A DNA stretch of 64,000 nt from an uncultured Lachnospiraceae bacterium (GTDB lineage Bacteria; Bacillota; Clostridia; Lachnospirales; Lachnospiraceae), in assembly GCA_934293575.1 (NCBI GenBank), contig CAKQYU010000001.1, forward strand, positions 124,001 through 188,000. Direction: 5' to 3'. The translations under genes were made by a program, and so were the position numbers. Position 1 is the stretch's first letter; each line of letters begins with the position of its first letter. The notes under the pieces are model-generated. The model was not told the origin of the DNA and did no database searches. It saw nothing but the letters and a program-made list of their open reading frames with translations. Below are positions 17,965 to 27,048 of this stretch, one piece after another.

Positions 17965-18366
17965 ATGACAATAGAAGCGCAGACAAACGGAACTTATAAC
18001 TTAAAGGAAGAAGGAGTTCTTGGAGATATTCAGATTGCAGATGACGTAATTGCTATTATTGCAGGTTTGGCAGCCACGGAAGTAGAGGGTGTTGCTAAGA
18101 TGTATGGCAATATTACGAATGAATTAGTCAGTAAGTTAGGTATGAAAAACCTGTCAAAGGGTGTTAAGGTAATTGTGAATCCGGAGGATGTACAGGTGGA
18201 TTTGTCTTTGGAACTAAAATACGGATACAGTGTTATGGAAGTTTCAAAGGTTGTTCAGGAAAAAGTAAAACAGGCAATTGAAACAATGACCGGTTTGGAG
18301 GTTTCGGAAGTCAGAGTGCGAATTGCAGGTGTTGCGATTGAAAAGGAAGAAAAACCGAAGGCTTAA
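17965..18366 (+). CDS. Asp23/Gls24 family protein (YqhY-like)
   Basis: 133 residues with the DUF322 fold: GDIQIADDVIAIIAGLAA, a VEGV motif, and MTGLEVSEVRVRIAGV near the end. In Firmicutes the copy beside nusB is called YqhY and has been linked to control of lipid synthesis or envelope stress; the role here is not shown. The start at 17965 has 7 bases of spacing from GGAGG; the upstream ATGs at 17941 and 17959 do not. Confidence 0.9.
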   Translation: MTIEAQTNGTYNLKEEGVLGDIQIADDVIAIIAGLAATEVEGVAKMYGNITNELVSKLGMKNLSKGVKVIVNPEDVQVDLSLELKYGYSVMEVSKVVQEKVKQAIETMTGLEVSEVRVRIAGVAIEKEEKPKA

Positions 18367-18377
18367 TAACGGAATTT

Positions 18378-18415
18378 AGGCTGTCGCATGGAATATCAGT
18401 ATGCGACAGCCTTTT
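18378..18415 (+). terminator. Terminator after the Asp23-family gene
   Basis: AGGCTGTCGCAT (18378-18389) pairs perfectly with ATGCGACAGCCT (18401-18412), followed by a short T run. Confidence 0.9.
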
Positions 18416-18455
18416 GTACGATTATAGATATTGATTGAGAATATAGGAGAGCAGG

Positions 18456-18863
18456 ATGTTACGAAAACAGATTAGAGAAGAAATATTTAAGATTATATTT
18501 AGAATACCGTTTAATAACAAAGAGGAAATGGACTGGCAGATTGATTTTTCCATGCAGGATTTAGAAAATAAGAGTCAGGAAAATCAGGAGTATATCCGGA
18601 ATAAGATAACTGCAATTATCGAAAAACAGCCGGAGATAGATGAAAAAATAGCAAGCAATTGTGACGGATGGAATTTAAACCGGATTGGAAAGGCAGAGAT
18701 TGCGATTATGCGGATTGCTGTTTATGAAATGTTATATGAAGCGGATCTTCCGGCACAGATTTCGATTAATGAGGCGGTAGAGCTGAGTAAAATTTATTGT
18801 GATGAAGAAGCAAGGGGATTTATTAATGCAGTTTTAGGTAAGGTTGCTAAGAGTGCGGAGTAA
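18456..18863 (+). CDS. nusB: Transcription antitermination factor NusB
   Basis: 135-residue all-helical protein; with NusE it binds boxA in rRNA leaders to prevent early termination. The family core is RIGKAEIAIMRIAVYEM and ISINEAVELSKIYCDEEARGFINAVLGK (quoted in part). First gene of a run reaching recN in which spacings are 2-20 bases, so one long message is likely. Confidence 0.95.
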   Translation: MLRKQIREEIFKIIFRIPFNNKEEMDWQIDFSMQDLENKSQENQEYIRNKITAIIEKQPEIDEKIASNCDGWNLNRIGKAEIAIMRIAVYEMLYEADLPAQISINEAVELSKIYCDEEARGFINAVLGKVAKSAE

Positions 18864-18868
18864 ATAAT

Positions 18869-20089
18869 ATGGCAAATAATGCTTTTGTATATACGGTTTT
18901 ACAAGTAAATACATACATTAAAAGAATGTTTGACGGAGATTTTTTCCTCTCCAATTTACAGGTGAAGGGGGAATTATCCAATGTGAAATATCATAGCTCC
19001 GGACATATTTATTTTTCCTTGAAGGATGATAAAAGTTCCATATCCGCAGTTATGTTCAAAAATGATCAGATGAAGGGTCTGGATTTTACATTGGAAAACG
19101 GACAAACTGTAATCATAAGAGGAGATATTTCCGTTTATGAGCGGGATGGCAGATACCAGATGTATGCCAGACAGATTTCGTTGGAAGGTCTTGGAGATTT
19201 GTATGAGGCATATGAGAAATTAAAACAAAAGCTTTATGAAGAGGGATTGTTTGATTTTGAAGTGAAGAAACCGATACCGTCTTATCCCAAAAAGGTAGGC
19301 GTGGTAACGGCGGATACCGGGGCGGCAATTCAGGATATTAAAAATATCGCAAAAAGAAGGAACCCATTTGTTCAGTTATATTTATACCCGGCAAAGGTGC
19401 AGGGGGACGGTGCTGCAAAGACGATTGTAGAAGGAATTAAAACCCTTGATAAAATGGGAATGGATACGATTATAATCGGTCGTGGCGGCGGCTCGATAGA
19501 GGACTTGTGGGCTTTTAACGAAGAAACGGTTGCAAGAGCAATCTATCATGCCAAGACCCCGATTATCTCGGGAACCGGTCACGAAATTGATAATACAATA
19601 GCGGATTATGTTGCTGATTTGAGAGCACCGACACCGAGTGCAGCATGTGAACTGGCAATTCCGGATGTTATGTCCTTATTGGATGGAATTTGCCAATCGG
19701 AGAAATATATGAATCAGTGTATGGAAAATCGTTTGAACAGATATCAGCAGCGGTTTCATATGTTACAGACAAGACTGAATAATGCATCACCGAAAAAGTC
19801 TTTGGAAAATAAAACAATTTATCTGGACAATTTGTCAAATCAATTGCTGCAGGCTATGAAGAGCCGCTATACATTATACAAAAACCAGTATGATGTATTG
19901 CTGGCAAGATTGGATGGAGTAAGTCCGACAGCGAAATTGATAAACGGATACGGATATATTGAGACAGAGGATGGGAAACCCTTATCGAGTATCCGGACAG
20001 CGGATAAGGGATGTAATATCAGGGTTACCGTATCCGATGGTACATTGGAAGCGACGGTAAATCAGGTAACAGAGAACAAGAAGAGGTAA
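18869..20089 (+). CDS. xseA: Exodeoxyribonuclease VII large subunit
   Basis: 406 residues. An N-terminal OB-fold (VKGELSNVKYHSSGHIYFSL) binds single-stranded DNA. The central catalytic region includes GVVTADTGAAIQDI, GRGGGSIEDLWAFN and TGHEIDNTIADYVADLRAPT, and a coiled-coil C-terminus follows. With XseB it degrades single-stranded DNA. It starts 5 bases after nusB. Confidence 0.96.
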   Translation: MANNAFVYTVLQVNTYIKRMFDGDFFLSNLQVKGELSNVKYHSSGHIYFSLKDDKSSISAVMFKNDQMKGLDFTLENGQTVIIRGDISVYERDGRYQMYARQISLEGLGDLYEAYEKLKQKLYEEGLFDFEVKKPIPSYPKKVGVVTADTGAAIQDIKNIAKRRNPFVQLYLYPAKVQGDGAAKTIVEGIKTLDKMGMDTIIIGRGGGSIEDLWAFNEETVARAIYHAKTPIISGTGHEIDNTIADYVADLRAPTPSAACELAIPDVMSLLDGICQSEKYMNQCMENRLNRYQQRFHMLQTRLNNASPKKSLENKTIYLDNLSNQLLQAMKSRYTLYKNQYDVLLARLDGVSPTAKLINGYGYIETEDGKPLSSIRTADKGCNIRVTVSDGTLEATVNQVTENKKR

Positions 20090-20093
20090 CGGT

Positions 20094-20306
20094 ATGGAAG
20101 AGAAGCAGACAACATTTCAATTGGAACAGGCACTTGCAGAGATAGAGGATATTATCAACAAGTTAGAATCGGATGATATCGCTTTGAAAGAGTCATTAAC
20201 CTTGTACGATAAGGGCGCAAAATTAATTGCAGAGTGTAAAAAAGAACTGACCGGTATCGAAAAAGAGATGATTACAATCGGAAAAGAAACGGGGATAGGA
20301 GAATAG
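20094..20306 (+). CDS. xseB: Exodeoxyribonuclease VII small subunit
   Basis: 70 residues, two helices: FQLEQALAEIEDIINKLE and the conserved LKESLTLYDKGAKL. Several copies coat the XseA coiled coil. It lies 4 bases after xseA and abuts ispA. Confidence 0.94.
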   Translation: MEEKQTTFQLEQALAEIEDIINKLESDDIALKESLTLYDKGAKLIAECKKELTGIEKEMITIGKETGIGE

Positions 20307-20308
20307 TG

Positions 20309-21238
20309 ATGTTTGAACAGGATTTACAACAGGAAGTTTCTGTTATTGAGACAATTATAAAAAAATATATGCCGGATACAGGTTCCTATCAGAAAACGGT
20401 TATTGATGCAATGAATTACACGATGTCGGCAGGAGGAAAACGAATCCGTCCGTTGCTGATGAAAAAAGTATATGAATTATTTGGCGGAACCAAAGAATAT
20501 ATTGAACCGTTTATGGCGGCAATTGAAATGATTCATACATATTCCCTGATTCATGACGATTTGCCGGCTTTGGATAATGATGATTACCGGAGAGGAAGAA
20601 AAACGGCACATGTTGTGTATGGAGAAGCAATGGCGATTCTTGCCGGAGACAGTCTGTTAAACTACGCATATGAGACGGCAATGAAAGGCTTTGATTTCAT
20701 AACACATACAAAGGATGTTTCCCCGGAAAAATTAGAAACGGAGTTACAGGAAAGAATCCGGCTTGAAAGAGCAATGACCGTGTTAGCAAAAAATCCGGGT
20801 ATCTGTGGAATGATAGGCGGACAGGTTGCGGATGTTGAACTGACAGGAACGGTATTGAATGGGGAACAGTTACATTATATATATGAGAACAAAACGGGAG
20901 CTTTGATTGAAGCGGCCATTTTGATTGGTGCAATACTTGCAGGGGCAGATGATGAAAAAATTGCATTGATGAAGGACGTGGCGTATAATATAGGGATGGC
21001 ATTTCAGATTCAGGATGATATTTTGGATGAGGTTGCTACATTTGAAGAATTGGGAAAACCGGTTCACAGTGATGAAAAAAATAAAAAAATAACCTATGTT
21101 ACCATTCATGGATTAGAGGATTCACAAAAAGAAGTGGAACATTTATCAAAGGAAGCAATTGAGATATTGCAATCAATAGAAGGTAACAGTGCATTTTTGG
21201 AAGAGTTAACAGAGTTTTTGATTCATCGGAATAAATAA
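20309..21238 (+). CDS. ispA: Farnesyl/geranyl diphosphate synthase
   Basis: Trans-prenyl transferase of about 309 residues. It condenses isopentenyl diphosphate onto allylic diphosphates to supply isoprenoid precursors, for example for undecaprenyl phosphate. The two Asp-rich metal motifs are DDLPALDNDD near residue 85 and DDILDE near 235. The ATG at 20309 fits AGGAG better than the GTG at 20306. It lies next to dxs, which feeds the same pathway. Confidence 0.94.
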   Translation: MFEQDLQQEVSVIETIIKKYMPDTGSYQKTVIDAMNYTMSAGGKRIRPLLMKKVYELFGGTKEYIEPFMAAIEMIHTYSLIHDDLPALDNDDYRRGRKTAHVVYGEAMAILAGDSLLNYAYETAMKGFDFITHTKDVSPEKLETELQERIRLERAMTVLAKNPGICGMIGGQVADVELTGTVLNGEQLHYIYENKTGALIEAAILIGAILAGADDEKIALMKDVAYNIGMAFQIQDDILDEVATFEELGKPVHSDEKNKKITYVTIHGLEDSQKEVEHLSKEAIEILQSIEGNSAFLEELTEFLIHRNK

Positions 21239-21258
21239 ACTCAATATGGGGATAAAGC

Positions 21259-23127
21259 ATGGAACTGATAAACAGAATACAAAAACCAAATGATATTAAG
21301 CAGTTTGATACACAGGAGTGGGCACTTTTGGCGGATGAAATCCGGGAATTTTTGCTGGAAAATGTTTCGGTAACAGGAGGACATCTAGCATCGAATCTTG
21401 GCTGCGTGGAACTTACAATGGCATTGCATCTTGTACTTGATTTTCCAAAAGACAAAATCATATGGGATGTTGGACATCAAAGTTATACACATAAGATACT
21501 TACCGGAAGACAGAAGGAGTTTGAACACTTGCGTCAATATGGTGGAATGAGTGGATTTCCTAAACGAAAGGAAAGTGAGACGGATGTATTTGAAACCGGA
21601 CACAGTTCCACTTCCATTTCAGCGGCAATCGGTATGGCAAAGGCAAATGAGTTAAACGGAAAAGACGGAACAATTGTTGCGGTAATAGGGGATGGCTCTT
21701 TTACGGGGGGACTTGCCTATGAGGCGCTTAACAATCTGGCACGTTTAAAAAGCAGCTGCCTGATTGTATTAAATGATAATGAAATGTCAATAGATAAGAA
21801 TGTCGGTGGAATGTCCGGTTATCTGAATAAAATTCGAGTCGGACAGGCATATAATGATGTAAAATCCGGTGTGGAAAAAGGATTGATGAACATTCCGGGT
21901 ATTGGTGAGGGATTAGCCAAAGCAGTAAAAAGAGGAAAAGACAGTATAAAGGAATTACTTGTGCCGGGAATGTTTTTTGAAGACCTTGGTATTACTTATA
22001 TCGGACCGATTGATGGACATAATATCGGAGAAATGTTAGATACCTTTGAATCTGCAATCCGATTAAAAAAACCGGTAGTCGTTCATGTAAAGACGAAAAA
22101 AGGAAAAGGATACCGTTATGCGGAAAAATATCCGAAGCATTTTCATGGTGTAACACCATTTGATGTACAGACGGGAAAAGCACTTAAGAAAAAAGATAAG
22201 ATGACGAATACGGATGTATTCGGAAGAAAGATGCTGGAGATTGGAAGGGAAAATCCAAAGGTTGTGGCAATTACAGCTGCTATGGCATCCGGAACAGGAT
22301 TGGATAAGTTTGCAAATGCATATCCGAAGCGTTTCTTTGATGTTGGTATTGCGGAACAGCATGCTGTGGTTTTTGCGGCCGGCTTGTCATCCCTTGGAAT
22401 GATTCCGGTAGTTGCAGTGTATTCATCCTTTTTGCAACGGGCATATGATCAGATTTTACATGATGTCTGTTTGCAGAAATTACATGTAATATTTGCAATT
22501 GACCGTTCCGGATTGGTCGGACAGGATGGGGAAACCCATCAGGGAATATTTGATATATCCTATCTGGCACAGATACCAAACATGACAATCATTGCACCGA
22601 AAAACCGATATGAACTGACAAAGGCGTTAGAATATGCGATAGATTTTGATGGTCCAATCAGTATTTTATACAGTCGCGGGGATGCATATTACGGTTTGCA
22701 GGATGTATTGGACCCCATTTCTTACGGTAAGAGTGAAATTATCACAAACGGCGTTAAAGTTGCAGTCGTTGCAGTCGGTAATATGGTAGAAGAAGTGGTA
22801 AAAGCTCAAGTTGATTTGGATAAAGAAGGAATCACATTTACATTTGTAAATGCAAGATTTATCAAACCGCTGGATGTGGAACAGATTAAAAAATTAGCCG
22901 AAACACATGATGTGATTATAACGGTGGAGGAACACATCTATCAGGGTGGATACGGACAGATGGTTGCGGCATACTGTATGGAAGAGGAATTGCCGTGTAA
23001 AGTACACAGTCTGGCAATCCAGGATTGCTTTGTTGAACATGGTTCGGTGGATGTGTTACGCACACAACTGGGACTGGATGCGGATAGCATCAAAAAAGAG
23101 ATTAAAAAATATTTTATGACAGAATAA
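21259..23127 (+). CDS. dxs: 1-deoxy-D-xylulose-5-phosphate synthase
   Basis: ThDP enzyme that condenses pyruvate and glyceraldehyde 3-phosphate, entry to the MEP isoprenoid pathway. 622 residues, standard. Visible motifs are the N-terminal DVGHQSYTHKILTGR, the ThDP motif GDGSFTGGLAYEALNN, and the transketolase pyrimidine domain with FDVGIAEQHAV. Pairs functionally with ispA upstream. Confidence 0.97.
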   Translation: MELINRIQKPNDIKQFDTQEWALLADEIREFLLENVSVTGGHLASNLGCVELTMALHLVLDFPKDKIIWDVGHQSYTHKILTGRQKEFEHLRQYGGMSGFPKRKESETDVFETGHSSTSISAAIGMAKANELNGKDGTIVAVIGDGSFTGGLAYEALNNLARLKSSCLIVLNDNEMSIDKNVGGMSGYLNKIRVGQAYNDVKSGVEKGLMNIPGIGEGLAKAVKRGKDSIKELLVPGMFFEDLGITYIGPIDGHNIGEMLDTFESAIRLKKPVVVHVKTKKGKGYRYAEKYPKHFHGVTPFDVQTGKALKKKDKMTNTDVFGRKMLEIGRENPKVVAITAAMASGTGLDKFANAYPKRFFDVGIAEQHAVVFAAGLSSLGMIPVVAVYSSFLQRAYDQILHDVCLQKLHVIFAIDRSGLVGQDGETHQGIFDISYLAQIPNMTIIAPKNRYELTKALEYAIDFDGPISILYSRGDAYYGLQDVLDPISYGKSEIITNGVKVAVVAVGNMVEEVVKAQVDLDKEGITFTFVNARFIKPLDVEQIKKLAETHDVIITVEEHIYQGGYGQMVAAYCMEEELPCKVHSLAIQDCFVEHGSVDVLRTQLGLDADSIKKEIKKYFMTE

Positions 23128-23138
23128 AGGAAAAACAA

Positions 23139-23939
23139 ATGAAGGAACGATTAGATGTTATGTTGGTAAATCGGGGACTGGTGGCTTCCAGAGAGAAAGC
23201 AAAGGCAATTATTATGTCGGGTATTGTTTTTGTGGATGGACAGCGGGAAGATAAGGCAGGTTCTACATTTGATGAAAAGGTTACCATTGAAGTAAAAGGC
23301 AATACATTAAAGTATGTAAGCCGGGGTGGTTTAAAATTAGAGAAAGCCATGAAACATTTTGATGTCACATTAAACGGAAAGGTTTGTATGGATGTCGGTT
23401 CTTCCACTGGAGGATTTACAGACTGCATGTTACAAAACGGTGCAGTGAAGGTATATGCAGTGGATGTGGGACATGGTCAGTTGGATTGGAAACTGCGCAA
23501 TGATGAAAGAGTTGTCTGTATGGAAAAGACAAACATCCGTTATGTGACTCCGGATCAGATTGAAGTTCCACCGGCATTTGTTTCCATTGATGTTTCCTTT
23601 ATTTCACTGACCAAAGTGTTGAATCCCATTAAAAATCTGATGACGGACGATGGTGAGATTGTCTGTCTGATCAAACCCCAATTTGAAGCGGGAAGAGAAA
23701 AGGTAGGAAAAAAAGGCGTTGTTCGGGATAGGAATGTTCATAAGGAAGTCATAGAGATGGTTATGGACTTTGCAAAGGAAAACGGGTTTGTTTTATGTAA
23801 TCTGGACTATTCTCCAATCAAAGGACCGGAGGGTAATATCGAATATCTGTTGCATTTAAGTAAGGATATGACAAGACAGCCGGGAAACCTGGATGTTGAT
23901 GCGGTTGTAGAAGCATCCCATGGAAATCTGGATAAATAA
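23139..23939 (+). CDS. tlyA: rRNA 2'-O-methyltransferase TlyA/YqxC family
   Basis: 266 residues: an S4 RNA-binding domain at about 1-60 (MKERLDVMLVNRGLVASRE) followed by an FtsJ/RrmJ-type methyltransferase with the SAM loop DVGSSTGGFTD. Members methylate cytidine 2'-OH in 16S and/or 23S rRNA. The place between dxs and nadK is conserved in Firmicutes. Confidence 0.92.
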   Translation: MKERLDVMLVNRGLVASREKAKAIIMSGIVFVDGQREDKAGSTFDEKVTIEVKGNTLKYVSRGGLKLEKAMKHFDVTLNGKVCMDVGSSTGGFTDCMLQNGAVKVYAVDVGHGQLDWKLRNDERVVCMEKTNIRYVTPDQIEVPPAFVSIDVSFISLTKVLNPIKNLMTDDGEIVCLIKPQFEAGREKVGKKGVVRDRNVHKEVIEMVMDFAKENGFVLCNLDYSPIKGPEGNIEYLLHLSKDMTRQPGNLDVDAVVEASHGNLDK

Positions 23940-23952
23940 AGAGAGATGAAAT

Positions 23953-24810
23953 ATGAAAAATTTTCTGATTGCTACAAATTCTGTAAAAGATGAAAACTTA
24001 ATAATCACATCCAAAATCTCGGATTACATTTCCATGCATGGAGGAACCGTACAAAGAATCATAGGGGATGCCAATGATAAGATTTGTTATAATGTTGACG
24101 AGAAAGCTGCATTTGACTGTGTGATTGCATTGGGTGGAGATGGAACGATATTGAAGGTAAGCCGTGATTTACGGCAGTTGAAAGTACCGATTATTGGTGT
24201 GAATCTCGGAACGCTTGGATTTTTGGCAGAAATTGAACCGGATCAGATATTACCGGTCATGGATCGTTTGTTTGCGGATGATTATGAATTGGAAGCGAGG
24301 ATGAATTTGGAGGGGAGCATCTTCAAAGAAGGGAAAAAACAGATGCTGCTAAATGATATAGCATTGAATGATATCGTTGTTTCCCGTTCCGGATTTTCCA
24401 GAATCATCGGACTAAAGGTGTATGTCAATAAGAAGGTAATTGATATTTATGAGGCAGATGGTGTTATCATCAGCACACCGACCGGTTCAACCGGCTATAA
24501 TATGTCTGCGGGAGGTCCGGTGGTTTCGCCAAAGACCAATATCATTATTGTTACGCCGATTTCACCACATTCTTTAACGGCAAAGAGCATGATTTTTTCC
24601 AGTGAGGACGAAATCATGATTGAAGTGTTAAAGATGCGGAAGGCACAGAAGGAAGAAGCAATCGTCAGCTTTGACGGACAGCAGGGAACCCAGTTGTCGG
24701 CGGGAGATAAAATTATAATTCAAAAGGCAGATTCTGTTACAAAAATGATTAAATTATATGATGTCAATTTTGTTGAGGTTTTACGGGAAAAAATGTTAAA
24801 TCGAACATAA
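23953..24810 (+). CDS. nadK: NAD kinase
   Basis: 285 residues; phosphorylates NAD to NADP. The nucleotide motif ALGGDGTILK is near residue 58 and the second signature, TPTGSTGYNMSAGGP, is mid-protein. In the nusB-recN run, 13 bases after tlyA. Confidence 0.95.
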   Translation: MKNFLIATNSVKDENLIITSKISDYISMHGGTVQRIIGDANDKICYNVDEKAAFDCVIALGGDGTILKVSRDLRQLKVPIIGVNLGTLGFLAEIEPDQILPVMDRLFADDYELEARMNLEGSIFKEGKKQMLLNDIALNDIVVSRSGFSRIIGLKVYVNKKVIDIYEADGVIISTPTGSTGYNMSAGGPVVSPKTNIIIVTPISPHSLTAKSMIFSSEDEIMIEVLKMRKAQKEEAIVSFDGQQGTQLSAGDKIIIQKADSVTKMIKLYDVNFVEVLREKMLNRT

Positions 24811-24822
24811 ACGGAGTATGAA

Positions 24823-25278
24823 ATGAAGGAAAAAAGACAGAATAAAATCAGAGAAATTATTGAAACAAAGGATATTGAGACACAGGATGAGTTGTTGTCC
24901 TGTCTGATTCAGGCAGGATTTCAGACAACACAGGCGACGATATCGAGAGATATCCGGGAAATGAAATTGACGAAAGTGTCCGATGGAAACGGAAAGCAGA
25001 AATATACCGTACTTCAGAATGCAGATACGGATGTGTTAGTAAAATACCATCAAGTATTAAATGCCGGCATTTTGAATATAGATTATGCTGAAAATATGAT
25101 AGTGATTCGTACGGTGTCAGGAATGGCGATGGCGGTTGCTGCAGCTCTTGATAATATGAATTTGCCGGGAGTTATGGGATGTATTGCCGGAGATGATACC
25201 ATTTTTTGTGCCGTAAGAGGAAGTCAGTATTGTAAAAATGTAATTGCACAGATAAAAAAAGTAGCATCTGACGATTAG
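24823..25278 (+). CDS. argR: Arginine repressor ArgR/AhrC
   Basis: 151 residues. The N-terminal winged helix has the TQDELLSCLIQAGFQTTQAT and ISRDIREM elements. The C-terminal hexamerisation and arginine-binding domain holds CIAGDDTIFCAVR. It controls arginine synthesis and breakdown genes. Its place before recN is conserved in Clostridia and Bacilli and says nothing about its targets. No ARG box was recognised nearby. Confidence 0.95.
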   Translation: MKEKRQNKIREIIETKDIETQDELLSCLIQAGFQTTQATISRDIREMKLTKVSDGNGKQKYTVLQNADTDVLVKYHQVLNAGILNIDYAENMIVIRTVSGMAMAVAAALDNMNLPGVMGCIAGDDTIFCAVRGSQYCKNVIAQIKKVASDD

Positions 25279-25291
25279 TTGGAGGTAGAAT

Positions 25292-26965
25292 ATGCTTGTA
25301 AATTTACATATAAAGAATATGGCATTGATTGATGAAATCGAAATTGATTTTTCCAATCATTTAAATATTTTAACCGGTGAAACCGGAGCCGGTAAATCCA
25401 TTGTGATTGATTCGATTATGTTAGCGCTTGGCGGAAAGACACCGAAGGATTTTGTAAGAGCGGATGCGGATTATGGATTGGTGGAACTGATTTTTTTAGT
25501 GGAAGATAAGGAAACAATACAGAAATTACAGGAATTGGAAGTAATGGATGTTGAGCAGGGGCAGTTGATTTTAAGCAGAAAAATCATTGGTAACCGAAGC
25601 ATCAGTAAAGTGAACGGAGAGACTGTTACGCTTACAAAGGTAAGAGAGATTTCATCTCTTTTGCTGGATTTACATGCACAGCATGAACATCAGTCATTGT
25701 TGGTGCCGCAAAATCATTTGAAAATTTTAGACCGTTATGGCGGAAAAGATATTGCAGATTTAAAACATGAAGTATCTGTGTTAAATCATGAATACAAAGA
25801 ACTGTTAAATGAATACCGGGAAAATTCCATGGATGAAGAAGAAAAGGTTCGTCAGTTGGATTTGATGGAATTTGAAATGAAAGAAATTCAGGCTGCAAAT
25901 CTTAAGATTGGTGAAGATGATGAACTGGAAGAACAGTATAAAATTGCTGCAAACGGAAAAAATATTACTGATGGTTTGATGACTGCATACGGTTATCTGG
26001 AAAATGATGCCTCACAGACTATTGACCGTGCAATCCGTGAAATCACGACAATTGCAGATTATGATGATGAACTTGGAAAAATGTCGGAAACATTAATGAC
26101 GGTTTCGGAACTGATTACGGATTTTAACCGGAGTGCAAGAAATTATCTGGATGATCACACATTTTCGGAAGAAGAATTCCGGCAGATGGAAGAACGGTTG
26201 AATACACTGAATCATTTGAAAACAAAATATGGAAAAACATTGCAAAGTGTTTTGGATTACGAACAGGATTTAAGTGAAAAATATGAAAAACTGATGCACC
26301 AGGAACAATACTTAAACAATCTGGAAAAACGTGTCAAAGAAAAAGAAAAACAATTAAAATCGGTATGCCGGAAGCTAAGTGAATACAGAAAACAGGTAGC
26401 AAAAGGTCTGACACAGGCAATAAAGAATGCATTGATTGATTTGAATTTTTTGGATGTCCGGTTTGATATGGTTTTTGAACAGTTGGATCACTACTTGGAT
26501 AGTGGATTTGATTATGCCTATTTCATAATTTCCACCAATATCGGTGAGGAAATGAAACCGCTATGGCAGGTGGCGTCCGGTGGTGAACTTTCAAGAATTA
26601 TGCTGGCAATGAAATCACAGCTTGCAGATTCGGATGGAATTGAAACATTGATTTTTGATGAGATTGATGTTGGAATCAGTGGAAGAACCGCACAGATGGT
26701 TGCTGAGAAGATACATGCAATCGGTCAGAATCATCAGGTGATTTGTATTACACATTTGCCGCAGATTGCTGCGATGGCAAACCACCATTACAAAATTGAA
26801 AAAAAGGTTTGCGGTAACAAAACAATTACCAATATTGAAAAATTAAATAAAGAGCAGGAAATCAGCGAACTGGCACGATTAATCGGTGGCGTTAAGATAA
26901 CGGATACGGTTTTGGAAAGTGCAAGAGAAATGAAAGAATTGGCAAGTAAGGCAAAGGTTAACTGA
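25292..26965 (+). CDS. recN: DNA repair protein RecN
   Basis: SMC-like ATPase acting early in double-strand break repair. 557 residues: Walker A GETGAGKS at about 30-37, a long coiled-coil centre, the ABC signature SGGELSRIMLAM and Walker B LIFDEIDVGISG near the C-terminus, then CITHLPQIA. It ends at a hairpin terminator, and a sporulation-type promoter overlaps its stop codon. Confidence 0.97.
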   Translation: MLVNLHIKNMALIDEIEIDFSNHLNILTGETGAGKSIVIDSIMLALGGKTPKDFVRADADYGLVELIFLVEDKETIQKLQELEVMDVEQGQLILSRKIIGNRSISKVNGETVTLTKVREISSLLLDLHAQHEHQSLLVPQNHLKILDRYGGKDIADLKHEVSVLNHEYKELLNEYRENSMDEEEKVRQLDLMEFEMKEIQAANLKIGEDDELEEQYKIAANGKNITDGLMTAYGYLENDASQTIDRAIREITTIADYDDELGKMSETLMTVSELITDFNRSARNYLDDHTFSEEEFRQMEERLNTLNHLKTKYGKTLQSVLDYEQDLSEKYEKLMHQEQYLNNLEKRVKEKEKQLKSVCRKLSEYRKQVAKGLTQAIKNALIDLNFLDVRFDMVFEQLDHYLDSGFDYAYFIISTNIGEEMKPLWQVASGGELSRIMLAMKSQLADSDGIETLIFDEIDVGISGRTAQMVAEKIHAIGQNHQVICITHLPQIAAMANHHYKIEKKVCGNKTITNIEKLNKEQEISELARLIGGVKITDTVLESAREMKELASKAKVN

Positions 26966-26992
26966 TTGAAAAAAAGATTAATACTCATACTA
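26963..26992 (+). promoter_or_regulatory. Probable sigma-G/sigma-F promoter for spoIVB
   Basis: CATACTA at 26986-26992 matches the forespore sigma-G -10 consensus (CATWMTA) exactly. TGATTG at 26963-26968, 17 bases upstream, is a partial -35. spoIVB is a known forespore gene. The -35 overlaps the recN stop and the -10 overlaps the left arm of the recN terminator. Confidence 0.5.
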
Positions 26993-27028
26993 TTTGTAAG
27001 TTTTACAAAGCGTATGAGTTTTCTTTTT
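26983..27028 (+). terminator. Two-stage hairpin terminator after recN
   Basis: Outer arms ACTCATAC (26983-26990) and GTATGAGT (27012-27019) enclose a second perfect stem, TTTGTAA-GTT-TTACAAA, with small internal loops. A T-rich run (TTTTCTTTTT) follows. Confidence 0.85.
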
Positions 27029-27048
27029 GTAAAGGATTGGTGAAGACA

